Shown piece by piece: positions 37,266 through 46,780 of a stretch of DNA of 64,000 nucleotides; position 1 is the stretch's first letter; every line of letters starts with the position of its first letter. This DNA is from Pseudonocardia sp. T1-2H (GTDB lineage Bacteria > Actinomycetota > Actinomycetes > Mycobacteriales > Pseudonocardiaceae). The translations under genes and the position numbers were made by a program. Under the pieces are notes generated by a model, which saw nothing but the letters and a program-made list of their open reading frames with translations, ran no database searches and was not told the origin of the DNA. The stretch is taken from the NCBI RefSeq assembly GCF_038039215.1, contig NZ_JBBPCL010000001.1, positions 3,038,001-3,102,000 on the forward strand, read 5' to 3'.

Positions 37266-37405
37266 GGTCCCACCGATTGTCCACGATTCCCCGGACGGGT
37301 TGCGAGGCGCCGTACAACGCACCGCACCGGCGGCTGGGCGCGTTCGCCGCGCCGTACGGCCGATCGAGTGACGACGGCGCCCATCGGCGAACTACCGTGT
37401 GTCGG

Positions 37406-38984
37406 ATGAGGGGGCGCACGGCGGGCATCGGGATGCCGGAGGTCGTCCCCCCGATGCTGCCCGCGGCCGGCGAGCTTCCCGGACCCGGGCGACGGCGAGG
37501 GCTGGGCCGTCGAGTTCGCGTGGGAGGGCTTCCGCTGCCTGGCCTACGTGCGGCCCGGCCGGGTCCGGCTGCTGTCGTCCGGCGGGCGCAGCGTCACCGC
37601 CTCCTTCCCGGAGCTGCGGGTCCTGGGGGAGCGGATCGCCGGGTCGTCGGCGGGCATGATCCTCGACGGGCTGGTGGTCGCCCTGGACGAGGGCGGCCGG
37701 CCCAGTCGCCGGCCGCTGATGCGCCGCACCGCCACGGTCCGCCCGTCCGAGGGCCTGATGCGCCGGGTGCCGGTGGGCTACGTCGTCACGGACCTGCTCT
37801 GGCACGACGGCCGCTCCCTGGTCCGGACGCCCTACGCCGCCCGCAGAGAGCGGCTGGAGAGCCTGGAGCTGGGCGTCGCGCCGATCATGGTGCCGCCCTC
37901 CTTCCCCACCGACGAGGCCGAGTTCGTGATGCAGACGGCCGAGCAGTACGGCCTGGACGGGCTGCACCTCAAGCGGCTCGACGCCCCGTATGCGCCCGGC
38001 CGCCGCACCCGGCAGTGGCTGCGGGTGCCGTTGCGGCGCAGCCGCCAGGTCGTGGTGGGCGGGTGGACACCCGCGGACCCGCACAAGCCGGACAAGGTCG
38101 GCGCGGTGCTCCTCGGCCTGCCCGTCGCCGACGGGCTGCGCTACGTCGGACGGGTCGGGATCGGCTCCGGCCGCGAGCGCCGGGCGGTCCGCGAGCTGAT
38201 GCTGGAGCTGCAGCAGGACGACACGCCGTTCGGCGAGGGGCTGCCGGACCGGGTCGCCGAGGACGCCCGCTGGGTGGCGCCCCGGCTCGTCGCCGAGGTC
38301 GAGTACCAGGCGCTCACCCGCACCGGCCAGCTTCGGCTGCCGGCGTGGCGCGGCCTGTGCGAGCCGGACGAGGTGGACCCGGGCCTGTGGGACGTCGCGG
38401 ACGACGTGGCCGCGATACCGCCGGCGCCCCCCGAGCCCGAACCGGAACCCGGTCCCGGACCCGCGCCGCCGTCGGCCCCGGTGTCGTCGGCCCCGGTGTC
38501 GTCGGTGCTGAACCGGCGGCTGGAACAGCACTTCGTCTACAACTCGCTGAACACGATCGCCGCGATCACCCGCACGGACCCCGCGCGCGCCCGCGAGCTG
38601 CTGCTCGGGTTCGCCGAGCTGAGCCGGGCGGCGGACCGTGCGGACACCGGGGACATCCCGCTGGCGGACGAGCTGGACGCCGTCCGCGCCTACCTCAGCA
38701 TCGAGGGCGCCCGCTTCGGCCGCCGGCTGGCGTTCAGCGTGGGCGTGGAGCCGGGGCTCGACGAGGTCCGGATCGTGCCGCTGCAGCTGCTCGACGCCGT
38801 CAAGGCCACCGTGCAGCAGCGGATCGAGCCGCGTCCGGAGGGCGGCCGGCTGGCCGTCCGCGCCGCCGCCGCCGGGAACCGGTGCGTGGTCACGGTGACG
38901 GACGAGGGGTATCCGGACCCGGTCGTCCTCCGGCTCCCGCTGCCCGAGGCCGAGGCGGCGCCGGCCCCGATGGCCGCACCCTGA
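37406..38984 (+). pseudogene. Degenerate ATP-dependent DNA-ligase-like domain fused to a LytS-like histidine kinase segment (frameshifted as sequenced)
   Basis: GAGCTTC at 37472-37478 breaks the frame; as GAGCTC it gives GELPDPGDGEGW and a 525-residue protein (span 3n+1). Residues 10-325 align by eye with LigC/LigD-type adenylation and OB domains, but key residues are changed. Motif I reads VEFAWEGFR (Ala38 instead of the AMP-accepting Lys), motif III LDGLV instead of LDGE, motif IV DG instead of EG, and motif V RVP instead of KxK. Residues 367-500 resemble the LytS/PF06580 kinase: RRLEQHFVYNSLNTI with His375, then a weak ATPase lid VTVTDEG without an N-box Asn. A Pro/Glu linker joins them. 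The function is unknown, possibly regulatory. Confidence 0.65.
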
Positions 38985-39134
38985 GCGAGGGTTCCACCCC
39001 GTCCGTGTGAACGGCGCGTTGCCTCCATCGCGCCAAGGGTGTGACGAGTGGGCGGCGGTGTCCTCGACGGGATCAGCGGGACGCTACCGTTCGCGCATGC
39101 TCGTCGTCTCCGTCCGCGAAATCCGGGAGCCCCA

Positions 39135-41492
39135 GTGAAGCCGGATGCAGGCCGCACGTTCACGGTCGAACCGTGGGTCGTGCGGGAGCCCACGCTCGAC
39201 CTCGCCGCGCTCGGCCAGACCGAGACGGTCTTCGCCCTCTCCAACGGGCACATCGGGCTGCGCGGGAACCTGGACGAGGGCGACCCCCACCACCTGCCCG
39301 GCACCTACCTGAACTCGTTCTTCGAGGTCCGGCCGCTGCCGTACGCCGAGGGCGGCTACGGGTACCCGGAGTCCGGCCAGACGATCATCAACGTCACCAA
39401 CGGCAAGCTCATCCGGCTGCTGGTCGACGACGAGCCGTTCGACCTGCGCTACGGCAAGCTGCGCCGCCACGAGCGCGTCCTGGACCTGCGCGCGGGCACC
39501 CTGACCCGCGAGGTCGAGTGGGAGTCCCCGGCCGGGCGCGTGGTCCGGGTGCGCAGCAAGCGGCTCGTCTCGCTGACCCAGCGCGCCATCGCCGCGATCA
39601 GCTACGAGGTCGAGGTGCTGGACGAGGAGGCGCTGCTCGTCGTGCAGTCCGAGCTCGTCGCGAACGAGCAGCTGCCCACCCGCGGCAACGACGACCCCCG
39701 GCTCGAGGCCGCGCTGACCAACGCGCTGGAGCCGGAGCTGCACCGCAGCGACGAGGCCGGCGCGACGCTGGTGCACCAGACCCGGAAGTCCCAGCTGCGC
39801 GTCGGCGCGGCCATGGACCACGAGGTGTACGGGCCCGAGGGCATCAAGATCACCTCGGAGGCGACCGAGGACACCGGCCGCACCACGATCATCGGCCGGG
39901 TCAAGCCGGGCGAGACGCTCGAGGTCGTCAAGTACCTCGCCTACGGCTGGTCCTCGCAGCGCAGCCTCCCCGCGATCCACGACCAGGTCCGGGCGGCGCT
40001 CGCCGCCGCCCGCTACACCGGCTGGGAGGGCCTGCTGCGCGAGCAGGAGGGCTACCTGGACGACTTCTGGGAGACCGCGGACGTCGAGATCGACGGCGAC
40101 GCGGAGCTGCAGCAGGCGATCCGGCTCGCGACGTTCCACGTGCTGCAGGCCGGTGCCCGTGCCGAGCGCCGCTGCATCAGCGCCAAGGGCCTCACCGCGG
40201 ACGGCTACGACGGCCACACGTTCTGGGACACCGAGACCTTCTGCCTGCAGGTGCTCTCGTTCCTCGCCCCGGACGCCGCGGCCGACGCGCTGCGCTGGCG
40301 GCAGTCCATCCTGCCGTCCGCGTTCGAGCGGGCCCAGCAGCTCGGGCTCGAGGGCGCGGCGTTCCCGTGGCGCACGATCCGCGGCCAGGAGTGCTCCGGC
40401 TACTGGCCGGCCGGCACCGCCGCGTTCCACCTCAACGCGGACATCGCGGACGCCGTCCGGCGGCACGTCGCGGCGACGGGGGACACCCAGTTCGAGCTGG
40501 AGGTCGGCCTCGAGCTGTTGGTCGCCACCGCGCGGCTGTGGCGCTCGCTGGGCCACCACGACTCGGCGGGCGAGTTCCGCATCGACGGCGTGACCGGCCC
40601 GGACGAGTACTCGGCCATCGTGGACAACAACGTCTACACGAACCTGATGGCGCAGCAGAACCTGCGCTACGCCGCCGAGGTGGCCGCCAAGCACCCCCGC
40701 TCCGCGGCGAAGCTGGGCGTCAACTCGGAGGAGATGGCGAGCTGGCGGGACGCGGCCTCGGCCATGCGGATCCCGTTCGACGACGAGCTGAAGGTCCACC
40801 CGCAGTCCGAGGGCTTCACGAAGCACAAGGTCTGGGACTTCGAGAACACCCCGGCGGACACCTACCCGCTGCTGCTGCACTACCCCTACTTCGACCTCTA
40901 CCGCAAGCAGGTCATCAAGCAGGCGGACCTGGTGCTGGCCATGCAGCTGCGGCCGGACGCGTTCACCCCGGACCAGATGCGCCGCAACTTCGCCTACTAC
41001 GAGGCGATCACGGTGCGGGACTCGTCGCTCTCGGCGTGCACCCAGTCCATGGTCGCGGCCCGGGTCGGGCACCTGGACCTGGCCTACGACTACCTGGCCG
41101 AGGCCGCGCTCGTCGACCTGAACAACCTGGCCGGGAACACCGACCACGGCATGCACATCGCGTCGATGGCGGGCTCGTGGGCGGCGATCACGACCGGGCT
41201 GGGCGGCATGACCTGCGACGCCACCGGGCTGGCGTTCGCCCCGGTGCTCCCGGCCGCGCTCTCCCGGGTGTCGTTCGGGCTCCGTTACCAGGGCCGGCAC
41301 ATCCGCGTGACGATCACGCAGGAGGACGCGGAGTACCGGCTGGTCAGCGGCCCGCCGATGCGGCTGCGCCACTACGACGAGCCGATCGCCCTCGCCGAGG
41401 AGCCGCAGGTCCGCAAGCTGCCGGCACCGCCGTTCGTCGAGCCGGTGGAGCAGCCCTACGGCCGGGCCCCGCGCCAGCGCCACCACGGCTGA
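39135..41492 (+). CDS. Glycoside hydrolase family 65 protein (disaccharide phosphorylase type)
   Basis: A 785-residue GH65 enzyme. The N-terminal beta-sandwich has ALSNGHIGLRGNLDEGDPHH and the (alpha/alpha)6 barrel has HTFWDTETF. The general acid Glu lies in GPDEYSAIVDNNVYTN. NTDHGMHIASMAGSW and the C-terminal GLRYQGRHIRVTI complete the family pattern. Members are maltose, trehalose or kojibiose phosphorylases, plus some hydrolases; the substrate is not resolved. The GTG at 39135 has GGGAG 5 bases upstream, which is why the longer open frame is not used. Confidence 0.9.
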   Translation: MKPDAGRTFTVEPWVVREPTLDLAALGQTETVFALSNGHIGLRGNLDEGDPHHLPGTYLNSFFEVRPLPYAEGGYGYPESGQTIINVTNGKLIRLLVDDEPFDLRYGKLRRHERVLDLRAGTLTREVEWESPAGRVVRVRSKRLVSLTQRAIAAISYEVEVLDEEALLVVQSELVANEQLPTRGNDDPRLEAALTNALEPELHRSDEAGATLVHQTRKSQLRVGAAMDHEVYGPEGIKITSEATEDTGRTTIIGRVKPGETLEVVKYLAYGWSSQRSLPAIHDQVRAALAAARYTGWEGLLREQEGYLDDFWETADVEIDGDAELQQAIRLATFHVLQAGARAERRCISAKGLTADGYDGHTFWDTETFCLQVLSFLAPDAAADALRWRQSILPSAFERAQQLGLEGAAFPWRTIRGQECSGYWPAGTAAFHLNADIADAVRRHVAATGDTQFELEVGLELLVATARLWRSLGHHDSAGEFRIDGVTGPDEYSAIVDNNVYTNLMAQQNLRYAAEVAAKHPRSAAKLGVNSEEMASWRDAASAMRIPFDDELKVHPQSEGFTKHKVWDFENTPADTYPLLLHYPYFDLYRKQVIKQADLVLAMQLRPDAFTPDQMRRNFAYYEAITVRDSSLSACTQSMVAARVGHLDLAYDYLAEAALVDLNNLAGNTDHGMHIASMAGSWAAITTGLGGMTCDATGLAFAPVLPAALSRVSFGLRYQGRHIRVTITQEDAEYRLVSGPPMRLRHYDEPIALAEEPQVRKLPAPPFVEPVEQPYGRAPRQRHHG

Positions 41493-41535
41493 CCCGCGGC
41501 GGGTTGGTCCGGCCCCGGCGGGGTATCTGGGCGCC

Positions 41536-42639
41536 ATGAGCGCGTCCCTCAACACCCCCGGGCACGACCCCGCGGGGCTGGTCCGGGTGGATCCCGCCGC
41601 ACCCGGCTACGGGCGCAGGCGGTACGGGCGCGGGTTCGGCTACACCCGGCCCGACGGCTCCCGGCTCGACGACCACGCCGAGCTCGCCCGGATCAAGTCC
41701 CTGGTCATTCCGCCCGCCTGGAAGGACGTGTGGATCTGCCCGGATCCGGACGGCCACATCCAGGCGGTCGGCACGGACGACGCCGGCCGCCGCCAGTACC
41801 GCTACCACGACGAGTGGCGACGGGCCCGGGACGCCGAGAAGTACGACCGGGTCCTGCGCCTGGGGCGGCGGCTCGCGCGGGTCCGTGAGGAGGTCGCGGT
41901 CCGGCTGGGGGAGAAGGGCCTGGGCCGCGAGCGGGTGCTGGCCGGCGCGGTGCGGATGCTGGACATCGGGGTGTTCCGGGCCGGTGGCGAGCAGTACGCG
42001 CCGGACTGCAGCGACGACCCCAACACCGACTGCGACTCCGAGGACGAGGCCGGCACGTTCGGGCTCGCCACCCTGCGCCGCGAGCACGTCCGGCTCCACC
42101 GGGGCGCGGTGCGGTTCGACTACCCGGCCAAGGGCGGCATCCCCCGCTCGCTCGAGCTCCGGGACCCGGCGCTGCACCGGCTGGTCAACTCGCTGCTGCG
42201 GCGTCGCGGCGGCGGGGAGGACCTGCTGGCCTTCCGCACCGGGCCGGACTGGCACGACGTCACCTCCGCGGACCTGAACGCCGCGGTGAAGGAGCTGGTC
42301 GGGGACGCGTTCACCTGCAAGGACCTCCGCACCTGGAACGCGACCGTGCTCGCCGCCGTGACGCTCGCCGAGGCGGTCGCGGAGCAGGGCCGGGTCCCGG
42401 GGTCGAAGCGGGCGCGGACCAAGGTCGTCCGGGCCGCCGTGAACACGGTCTCGGACCACCTGGGCAACACCCCGACCGTGGCGCGGGCGTCCTACGTCGA
42501 TCCGCGGGTGATCGAGAAGTTCGAGGAGGGCCGGACGGTGCTCGTCGCGCTGCGGCGCCTCGGCGGTGGCACGGACATGGCGGACGACCGCAGCCGGGCC
42601 GCGGTCGAGCGCGCGGTGGTCCGGTTGATCAAGTCCTGA
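41536..42639 (+). CDS. DNA topoisomerase IB (poxvirus type)
   Basis: A 367-residue bacterial type IB topoisomerase, which relaxes supercoils through a 3'-phosphotyrosyl intermediate. The active-site set is visible: Arg in LATLRREHV, Lys in FDYPAKGG, Arg in KDLRTWNAT, His in VSDHLGNTP and the nucleophile Tyr in ARASYVDP. An insertion PDCSDDPNTDCDSEDEAG interrupts the usual YAEENGSYGLATL segment, adding two Cys and seven acidic residues. It starts 43 bases after the GH65 gene and converges with the sigma factor, leaving 9 bases. Confidence 0.92.
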   Translation: MSASLNTPGHDPAGLVRVDPAAPGYGRRRYGRGFGYTRPDGSRLDDHAELARIKSLVIPPAWKDVWICPDPDGHIQAVGTDDAGRRQYRYHDEWRRARDAEKYDRVLRLGRRLARVREEVAVRLGEKGLGRERVLAGAVRMLDIGVFRAGGEQYAPDCSDDPNTDCDSEDEAGTFGLATLRREHVRLHRGAVRFDYPAKGGIPRSLELRDPALHRLVNSLLRRRGGGEDLLAFRTGPDWHDVTSADLNAAVKELVGDAFTCKDLRTWNATVLAAVTLAEAVAEQGRVPGSKRARTKVVRAAVNTVSDHLGNTPTVARASYVDPRVIEKFEEGRTVLVALRRLGGGTDMADDRSRAAVERAVVRLIKS

Positions 42640-42648
42640 CCCTGGCCG

Positions 42649-43467
42649 TCACCGGTCCCCGCCCATCCGGTCCCGGAGCCGCGCGAGCGTCCGGGTGAGC
42701 AGCCGGGAGACGTGCATCTGGGAGATCCCGACCTGGTCCGCGATCTGGGTTTGGGTCTTGTTGCCGAAGAACCGCAGCACCAGGATCACCCGCTCGCGTT
42801 CGTCGAGCTCGTCCAGCAGCGGGGCGAGGGCCTGCCGGTACTCGACCTTGTCCAGCTCGGCGTCCGCCACGCCGAGGGTGTCCTGCAGCGTCGAGTCCGC
42901 GCCCGCGACCAGCTCGTCGAGCGAGGTGCTGCGGTAGGCCTGCTGGGCGTCGAGGCCCTCCAGGACCTCCTCGGTCGGGATGCCGAGCCGGTTCGCGATC
43001 TCCGACGGCCGGGGTGCCCGGTTCAGCTCCTGCGACAGCGGCCCGACGGCGCCGTTGATCGCGCTCTGCAGCTCCTTGAGCCGCCGCGGGACCCGCATGG
43101 CCCAGGTGCGATCCCGGAAGTGCCGGCGCACCTCGCCGGTGATCGTCGGCACCGCGTAGGAGAGGAAGTCGATGCCGCGCTCGGGGTCGAACCGGTCCAC
43201 CGCGTTGATCAGCCCGACGGTCCCGGCCTGCTCGAGGTCGTCGACGGGCTCGCCGCGGCCGGCGAACCGGCGGGCGATGTGCTGGACGATCGGCAGGTAG
43301 CCCGTGACGAGCTTGCTCCGGATCGCGAGCCGGTCCGGATGGTCCTCGGGCAGCCCGACGAACTCGTGGAAGAGCGGCATGAGGTGGGCGTACTCCGAGT
43401 CGCCGTACTGCCGATCGGGCGCGGCGCCCTCTCCGGACGAAGCGGTCACGACGGGCCCGCGATGCAT
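42649..43467 (-). CDS. SigB/SigF-family RNA polymerase sigma factor
   Basis: A 272-residue group 3 sigma factor: region 2 DLEQAGTVGLINAVDRFDPERG and FLSYAVPTITGEVRRHFRD, region 3 RVPRRLKELQSAI, and region 4 LDERERVILVLRFFGNKTQTQIADQVGISQMHVSRLL. It controls general stress or stationary genes in actinobacteria. These factors are usually held by RsbW-type anti-sigma kinases; none is adjacent, but an RsbW-like gene and STAS proteins occur at 57-61 kb. The ATG start lacks a clear Shine-Dalgarno sequence. Confidence 0.92.
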   Translation of the reverse strand: MHRGPVVTASSGEGAAPDRQYGDSEYAHLMPLFHEFVGLPEDHPDRLAIRSKLVTGYLPIVQHIARRFAGRGEPVDDLEQAGTVGLINAVDRFDPERGIDFLSYAVPTITGEVRRHFRDRTWAMRVPRRLKELQSAINGAVGPLSQELNRAPRPSEIANRLGIPTEEVLEGLDAQQAYRSTSLDELVAGADSTLQDTLGVADAELDKVEYRQALAPLLDELDERERVILVLRFFGNKTQTQIADQVGISQMHVSRLLTRTLARLRDRMGGDR

Positions 43468-43610
43468 GTGCGGAGGCGGCTGGCCACGGGAGGAGCTACC
43501 CGTCGGGGCGGAGGAGGAAACGCGGGCGCTGGTAGGTTGGTCAGTCCCGTCACGGGGTGGAGCACATGTCCCCCCGCGCGTCTCGTGCGTCAGGTGAGGA
43601 AGATCCGCTG

Positions 43611-45962
43611 GTGTCTGAACCGGAGCAGGCCGATGCGCCCGAGCAGTCCGCGCTCGAGCACGAGCGCGGCTACGTCGCGATGCTCTACGAGCGCCTCGAC
43701 GAGCGACGGCGGGACACCGCGCGCCGGCTCGCGGACGTCCTGCACGGCGAGACCGTCGGCACGCCCCAGGCGCTGACCGAGCGGGACGCCGCCGCGGCGA
43801 TGTACACGGACCGGCTGGCCGCCCTGCGTGCCGCCGAGCACGGCCTGGCGTTCGGCCGCCTGGACACCGAGGCGGAGGAGATCCGCTACATCGGCCGGCT
43901 CGGCCTGCTCGACGAGGACAACGAGTACGAGCCGCTGCTGATGGACTGGCGCGCTCCCGCGGCGCAGCCCTTCTACACCGCCACGGCCGCGTCGCCCGAG
44001 GGCATCCGCCGCCGACGGCACCTGCGCACCCGGGGCCGCAGTGTCACCGCGGTCGACGACGAGGTGCTGGACCTGGCCGAGGCCGCGTCCACGACCAGCT
44101 CCGGCCTCACCAGCGAGGCCGCGCTGATGGCCGCGGTCACGGAGGCCCGCACCGGCCGGATGACGGACATCGTCGCCACCATCCAGGGCGAGCAGGACCG
44201 GATCATCCGCTCCAAGCCCTCCGGCGTGCTGGTCGTGCAGGGCGGCCCGGGTACCGGCAAGACGGCCGTCGCCCTGCACCGCGCGGCGTACCTGCTCTAC
44301 ACGCACCGGGACCGGCTGGCCCGCCGCGGCGTCCTCGTGGTCGGGCCGAACGCCACGTTCCTGCGCTACATCGGCCAGGTCCTGCCCTCCCTCGGCGAGA
44401 CGAGCGTCGTGCTCGGCACCGTCGCCCAGCTCTTCCCCGGCCTGCACGCCCGCCGCACCGAGAGCGCCCGGACCGCGGAGGTCAAGGGCCGCGCGGACAT
44501 GGCGGCCGTCATCGCCGCGGCGGTGCGGGACCGGCAGCAGATCCCGCGGCAGCCGATCCGGCTCGTCGTCGAGCAGCAGCAGGTGCGGCTGGACCGGGAC
44601 GTCGCCAACCAGGCCCGCTCGCGCGCCCGGCGCTCCCGCAAGCCGCACAACGAGGCCAAGCGGCTCTTCCACACCGAGGCCATCCGGCTGCTGGCGAACC
44701 AGGTGGCGGCGAACCTCGGGGGCCGTGGCCTGGTCGGCCCGGCGGACGTCGACGACATCCGCGAGGAGCTCGCCGAGAGCGCCGAGCTCAACCGGGAGCT
44801 CGACGCGCTGTGGCCCACGCTCTCCCCGGAGCGCCTGCTCACCGACCTGTTCGCGGACCGGCGCAAGCTCAACTCGATCGCCCGGCGCATCCCCGCCGAG
44901 GAGCGCGCGCTGCTGGAGCGGCCCGCCCCCGGCGACGACGTCCCGTACGACCTGCGCTGGACGCCCGCGGACGTCCCGCTGCTCGACGAGGCCGCCGAGC
45001 TGCTCGGGGACGACGGCGCGGCCGCCAGAGCCGCGGCCCAGGCGGCGCTGCGCGAGGAGGTCGAGTACGCCCAGGGCGTGCTCGACGTGCTGGACCTCGA
45101 GGAGGAGCTGGACCCGGAGCTGCTGCGCGCCACGGACATCGTGGATGCGGACCGGCTCGCCGAGCGCATGCAGGTCCGGTCCTACGAGTCGACGGCGGAC
45201 CGGGCGGCCTCGGACCGCGAGTGGACCTACGGCCACGTGATCGTCGACGAGGCGCAGGAGCTTTCCGCGATGGCCTGGCGGCTGATCATGCGCCGGGTGC
45301 CGAGCCGGTCGATGACCGTGGTCGGGGATGTCGCGCAGACCGGGGACCTCGCCGGCGCGGGCAGCTGGGGCCAGGTGCTCTCGCCGTTCGTCGCGAACCG
45401 CTGGCGGCTCGAGCAGCTGACCGTGAACTACCGGACGCCCGCCGAGATCGCGGACGTCGCCGACGACATCCTGGCGATGATCGACGCGAGCCTGGACCCG
45501 CCGAGCTCCGTGCGCAGCACCGGTGTCCCGCCGCGGGCCGTGGCCGTCGCCGCCGGGACGCTCGTGGGGTCGGACGGCGTCCTGGGCGAGCTGGTGGCCG
45601 AGGAGCGCGCGGCCGTGGGCGAGGGCCGGGTCGCGGTGCTGGTCCCGAACTCCCGGGTGCAGGAGCTGCGGATCGCGCTGCTCGGCGAGCCCGGGGCCCG
45701 CGCGGCCGAGGCCGCCGAGGGCGAGGTCGACGACTTCGCGGACCCCGAGGACCTGGAGGCCCCGGTCGTCGTGCTGCCGGTGACGGCCGCGAAGGGCCTG
45801 GAGTTCGACTCCGTGGTGCTCGTGGAACCGGCCGAGGTGCTGGCCGAGTCGCCGCGCGGGCTCAACGACCTCTACGTCGCGATCACCCGCGCCACCCAGC
45901 GGCTCACCGTCGTGCACCACGACGAGCTGCCCGAGGCGCTCAAGCGGCTGCGCCGCGGCTAG
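43611..45962 (+). CDS. HelD/HelR-type RNA polymerase recycling motor ATPase
   Basis: A 783-residue UvrD-like SF1 protein. Features are an N-terminal coiled coil (ALEHERGYVAMLYERLDERR), the domain LLMDWRAPAAQPFYTA, Walker A GGPGTGKTAVALHRA, Walker B VDEAQELS, and C-terminal SF1 motifs TVNYRTPAEI and YVAITRATQRL. HelD/HelR proteins pull stalled or rifamycin-bound RNA polymerase off DNA. The GTG at 43611 is chosen because codons between an upstream ATG (43566) and 43611 lack GC bias at third positions. I see no rifamycin-associated inverted repeat upstream. It is divergent from the SigF-like gene. Confidence 0.87.
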   Translation: MSEPEQADAPEQSALEHERGYVAMLYERLDERRRDTARRLADVLHGETVGTPQALTERDAAAAMYTDRLAALRAAEHGLAFGRLDTEAEEIRYIGRLGLLDEDNEYEPLLMDWRAPAAQPFYTATAASPEGIRRRRHLRTRGRSVTAVDDEVLDLAEAASTTSSGLTSEAALMAAVTEARTGRMTDIVATIQGEQDRIIRSKPSGVLVVQGGPGTGKTAVALHRAAYLLYTHRDRLARRGVLVVGPNATFLRYIGQVLPSLGETSVVLGTVAQLFPGLHARRTESARTAEVKGRADMAAVIAAAVRDRQQIPRQPIRLVVEQQQVRLDRDVANQARSRARRSRKPHNEAKRLFHTEAIRLLANQVAANLGGRGLVGPADVDDIREELAESAELNRELDALWPTLSPERLLTDLFADRRKLNSIARRIPAEERALLERPAPGDDVPYDLRWTPADVPLLDEAAELLGDDGAAARAAAQAALREEVEYAQGVLDVLDLEEELDPELLRATDIVDADRLAERMQVRSYESTADRAASDREWTYGHVIVDEAQELSAMAWRLIMRRVPSRSMTVVGDVAQTGDLAGAGSWGQVLSPFVANRWRLEQLTVNYRTPAEIADVADDILAMIDASLDPPSSVRSTGVPPRAVAVAAGTLVGSDGVLGELVAEERAAVGEGRVAVLVPNSRVQELRIALLGEPGARAAEAAEGEVDDFADPEDLEAPVVVLPVTAAKGLEFDSVVLVEPAEVLAESPRGLNDLYVAITRATQRLTVVHHDELPEALKRLRRG

Positions 45963-45996
45963 CCCACGCCGGTCGAGCGCAGCTGCCGGCCGTCAC

Positions 45997-46016
45997 GCAC
46001 AGGTCCGGACCTGTGC
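45997..46016. terminator. Bidirectional terminator, 20-bp perfect palindrome
   Basis: GCACAGGTCCGGACCTGTGC is perfectly self-complementary, giving an 8-bp stem and CCGG loop. It lies midway between the stops of the convergent HelD-like and amidotransferase genes. Confidence 0.65.
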
Positions 46017-46039
46017 CGGTCCGCAGAGCCCGTGCCGGC

Positions 46040-46780
46040 TCAGGCCGCGGCGCCCGCCTCCGTCGCGGCCTGCAACAGGCCCGAGACGAGCCGCAGGTCC
46101 GTGGCGTCCTGCTCGGGGTGCCACTGCACGCCGACGACGAACCGCTGCCCGCCGAGCTCGATCGCCTCGACGATGCCGTCGTCGGCCCGGGCGGAGACCC
46201 GCAGCCCCTCCCCGAGCCGGTCGACGGCCTGGTGGTGGTGGCAGCGGACCCGGGCCTCCTCGCCGACCAGCGTGCGGACCAGGGTGTCCCGCTCGGTGCG
46301 GACCTCGATCTCGCCGTACACCGTGGGTTCGGGGCCGTGCCGCACGTGCCCGACGACGTCCGGGACGTGCTGGTGCAGCGTCCCGCCGAGGGCGACGTTG
46401 AGCAGCTGGTGGCCGCGGCACACGGCGAGCACCGGGACGTCCCGCTCCAGGGCCCGGCTCAGGACGGCCAGCTCCGCCTCGTCCCGCTCCTCGCGCGCCG
46501 GGACGGTCTGCGGGCCGGTCTCGGCACCGTAGCGGCCGGGGTCGACGTCCGGGCCGCCGGAGATGACCAACGCGTCCAACCGGTCCACGACGCCCGCGGA
46601 CAGCGGGATCGGCGGCAGGACGACCGGGACGCCCCCGGCCGCCGTCACCACGTCGATGTAGGTGCGGGGGAGCAGCACGGTGTCGTGCTCGAACGGGACG
46701 TACCGGGCGATCTCGCCGTAGCCGGTGATCCCGACGACCGGCCCGCCGCCCGCACTCCGTCGCTGCATCCGCTCGCTCAC
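46040..46780 (-). CDS. Class I glutamine amidotransferase, gamma-glutamyl-gamma-aminobutyrate hydrolase type
   Basis: A 246-residue PuuD-like hydrolase. Nucleophile Cys in [16 protein letters not shown], His-Glu dyad in GVQWHPEQ, and substrate-site ISGGPDVDP. The GTG at 46780 overlaps the recQ stop by 4 bases (GTGA); an internal ATG at 46768 is an alternative. Family members cleave gamma-glutamyl amides in polyamine or glutamine catabolism. Cotranscription with recQ is evident, but a functional link is not. Confidence 0.88.
   Translation of the reverse strand: MSERMQRRSAGGGPVVGITGYGEIARYVPFEHDTVLLPRTYIDVVTAAGGVPVVLPPIPLSAGVVDRLDALVISGGPDVDPGRYGAETGPQTVPAREERDEAELAVLSRALERDVPVLAVCRGHQLLNVALGGTLHQHVPDVVGHVRHGPEPTVYGEIEVRTERDTLVRTLVGEEARVRCHHHQAVDRLGEGLRVSARADDGIVEAIELGGQRFVVGVQWHPEQDATDLRLVSGLLQAATEAGAAA

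Noticed and set aside
37277-37428. Longer N-termini for the DUF3516 helicase and the ligase fusion, reading into each other
   Set aside because: The extensions overlap head to head, lack coding bias, and both genes have good internal ATG starts at 37265 and 37406.
43468-43610. Rifamycin-associated element upstream of the HelD/HelR-like gene
   Set aside because: I could not find the expected 19-base inverted repeat in this stretch.
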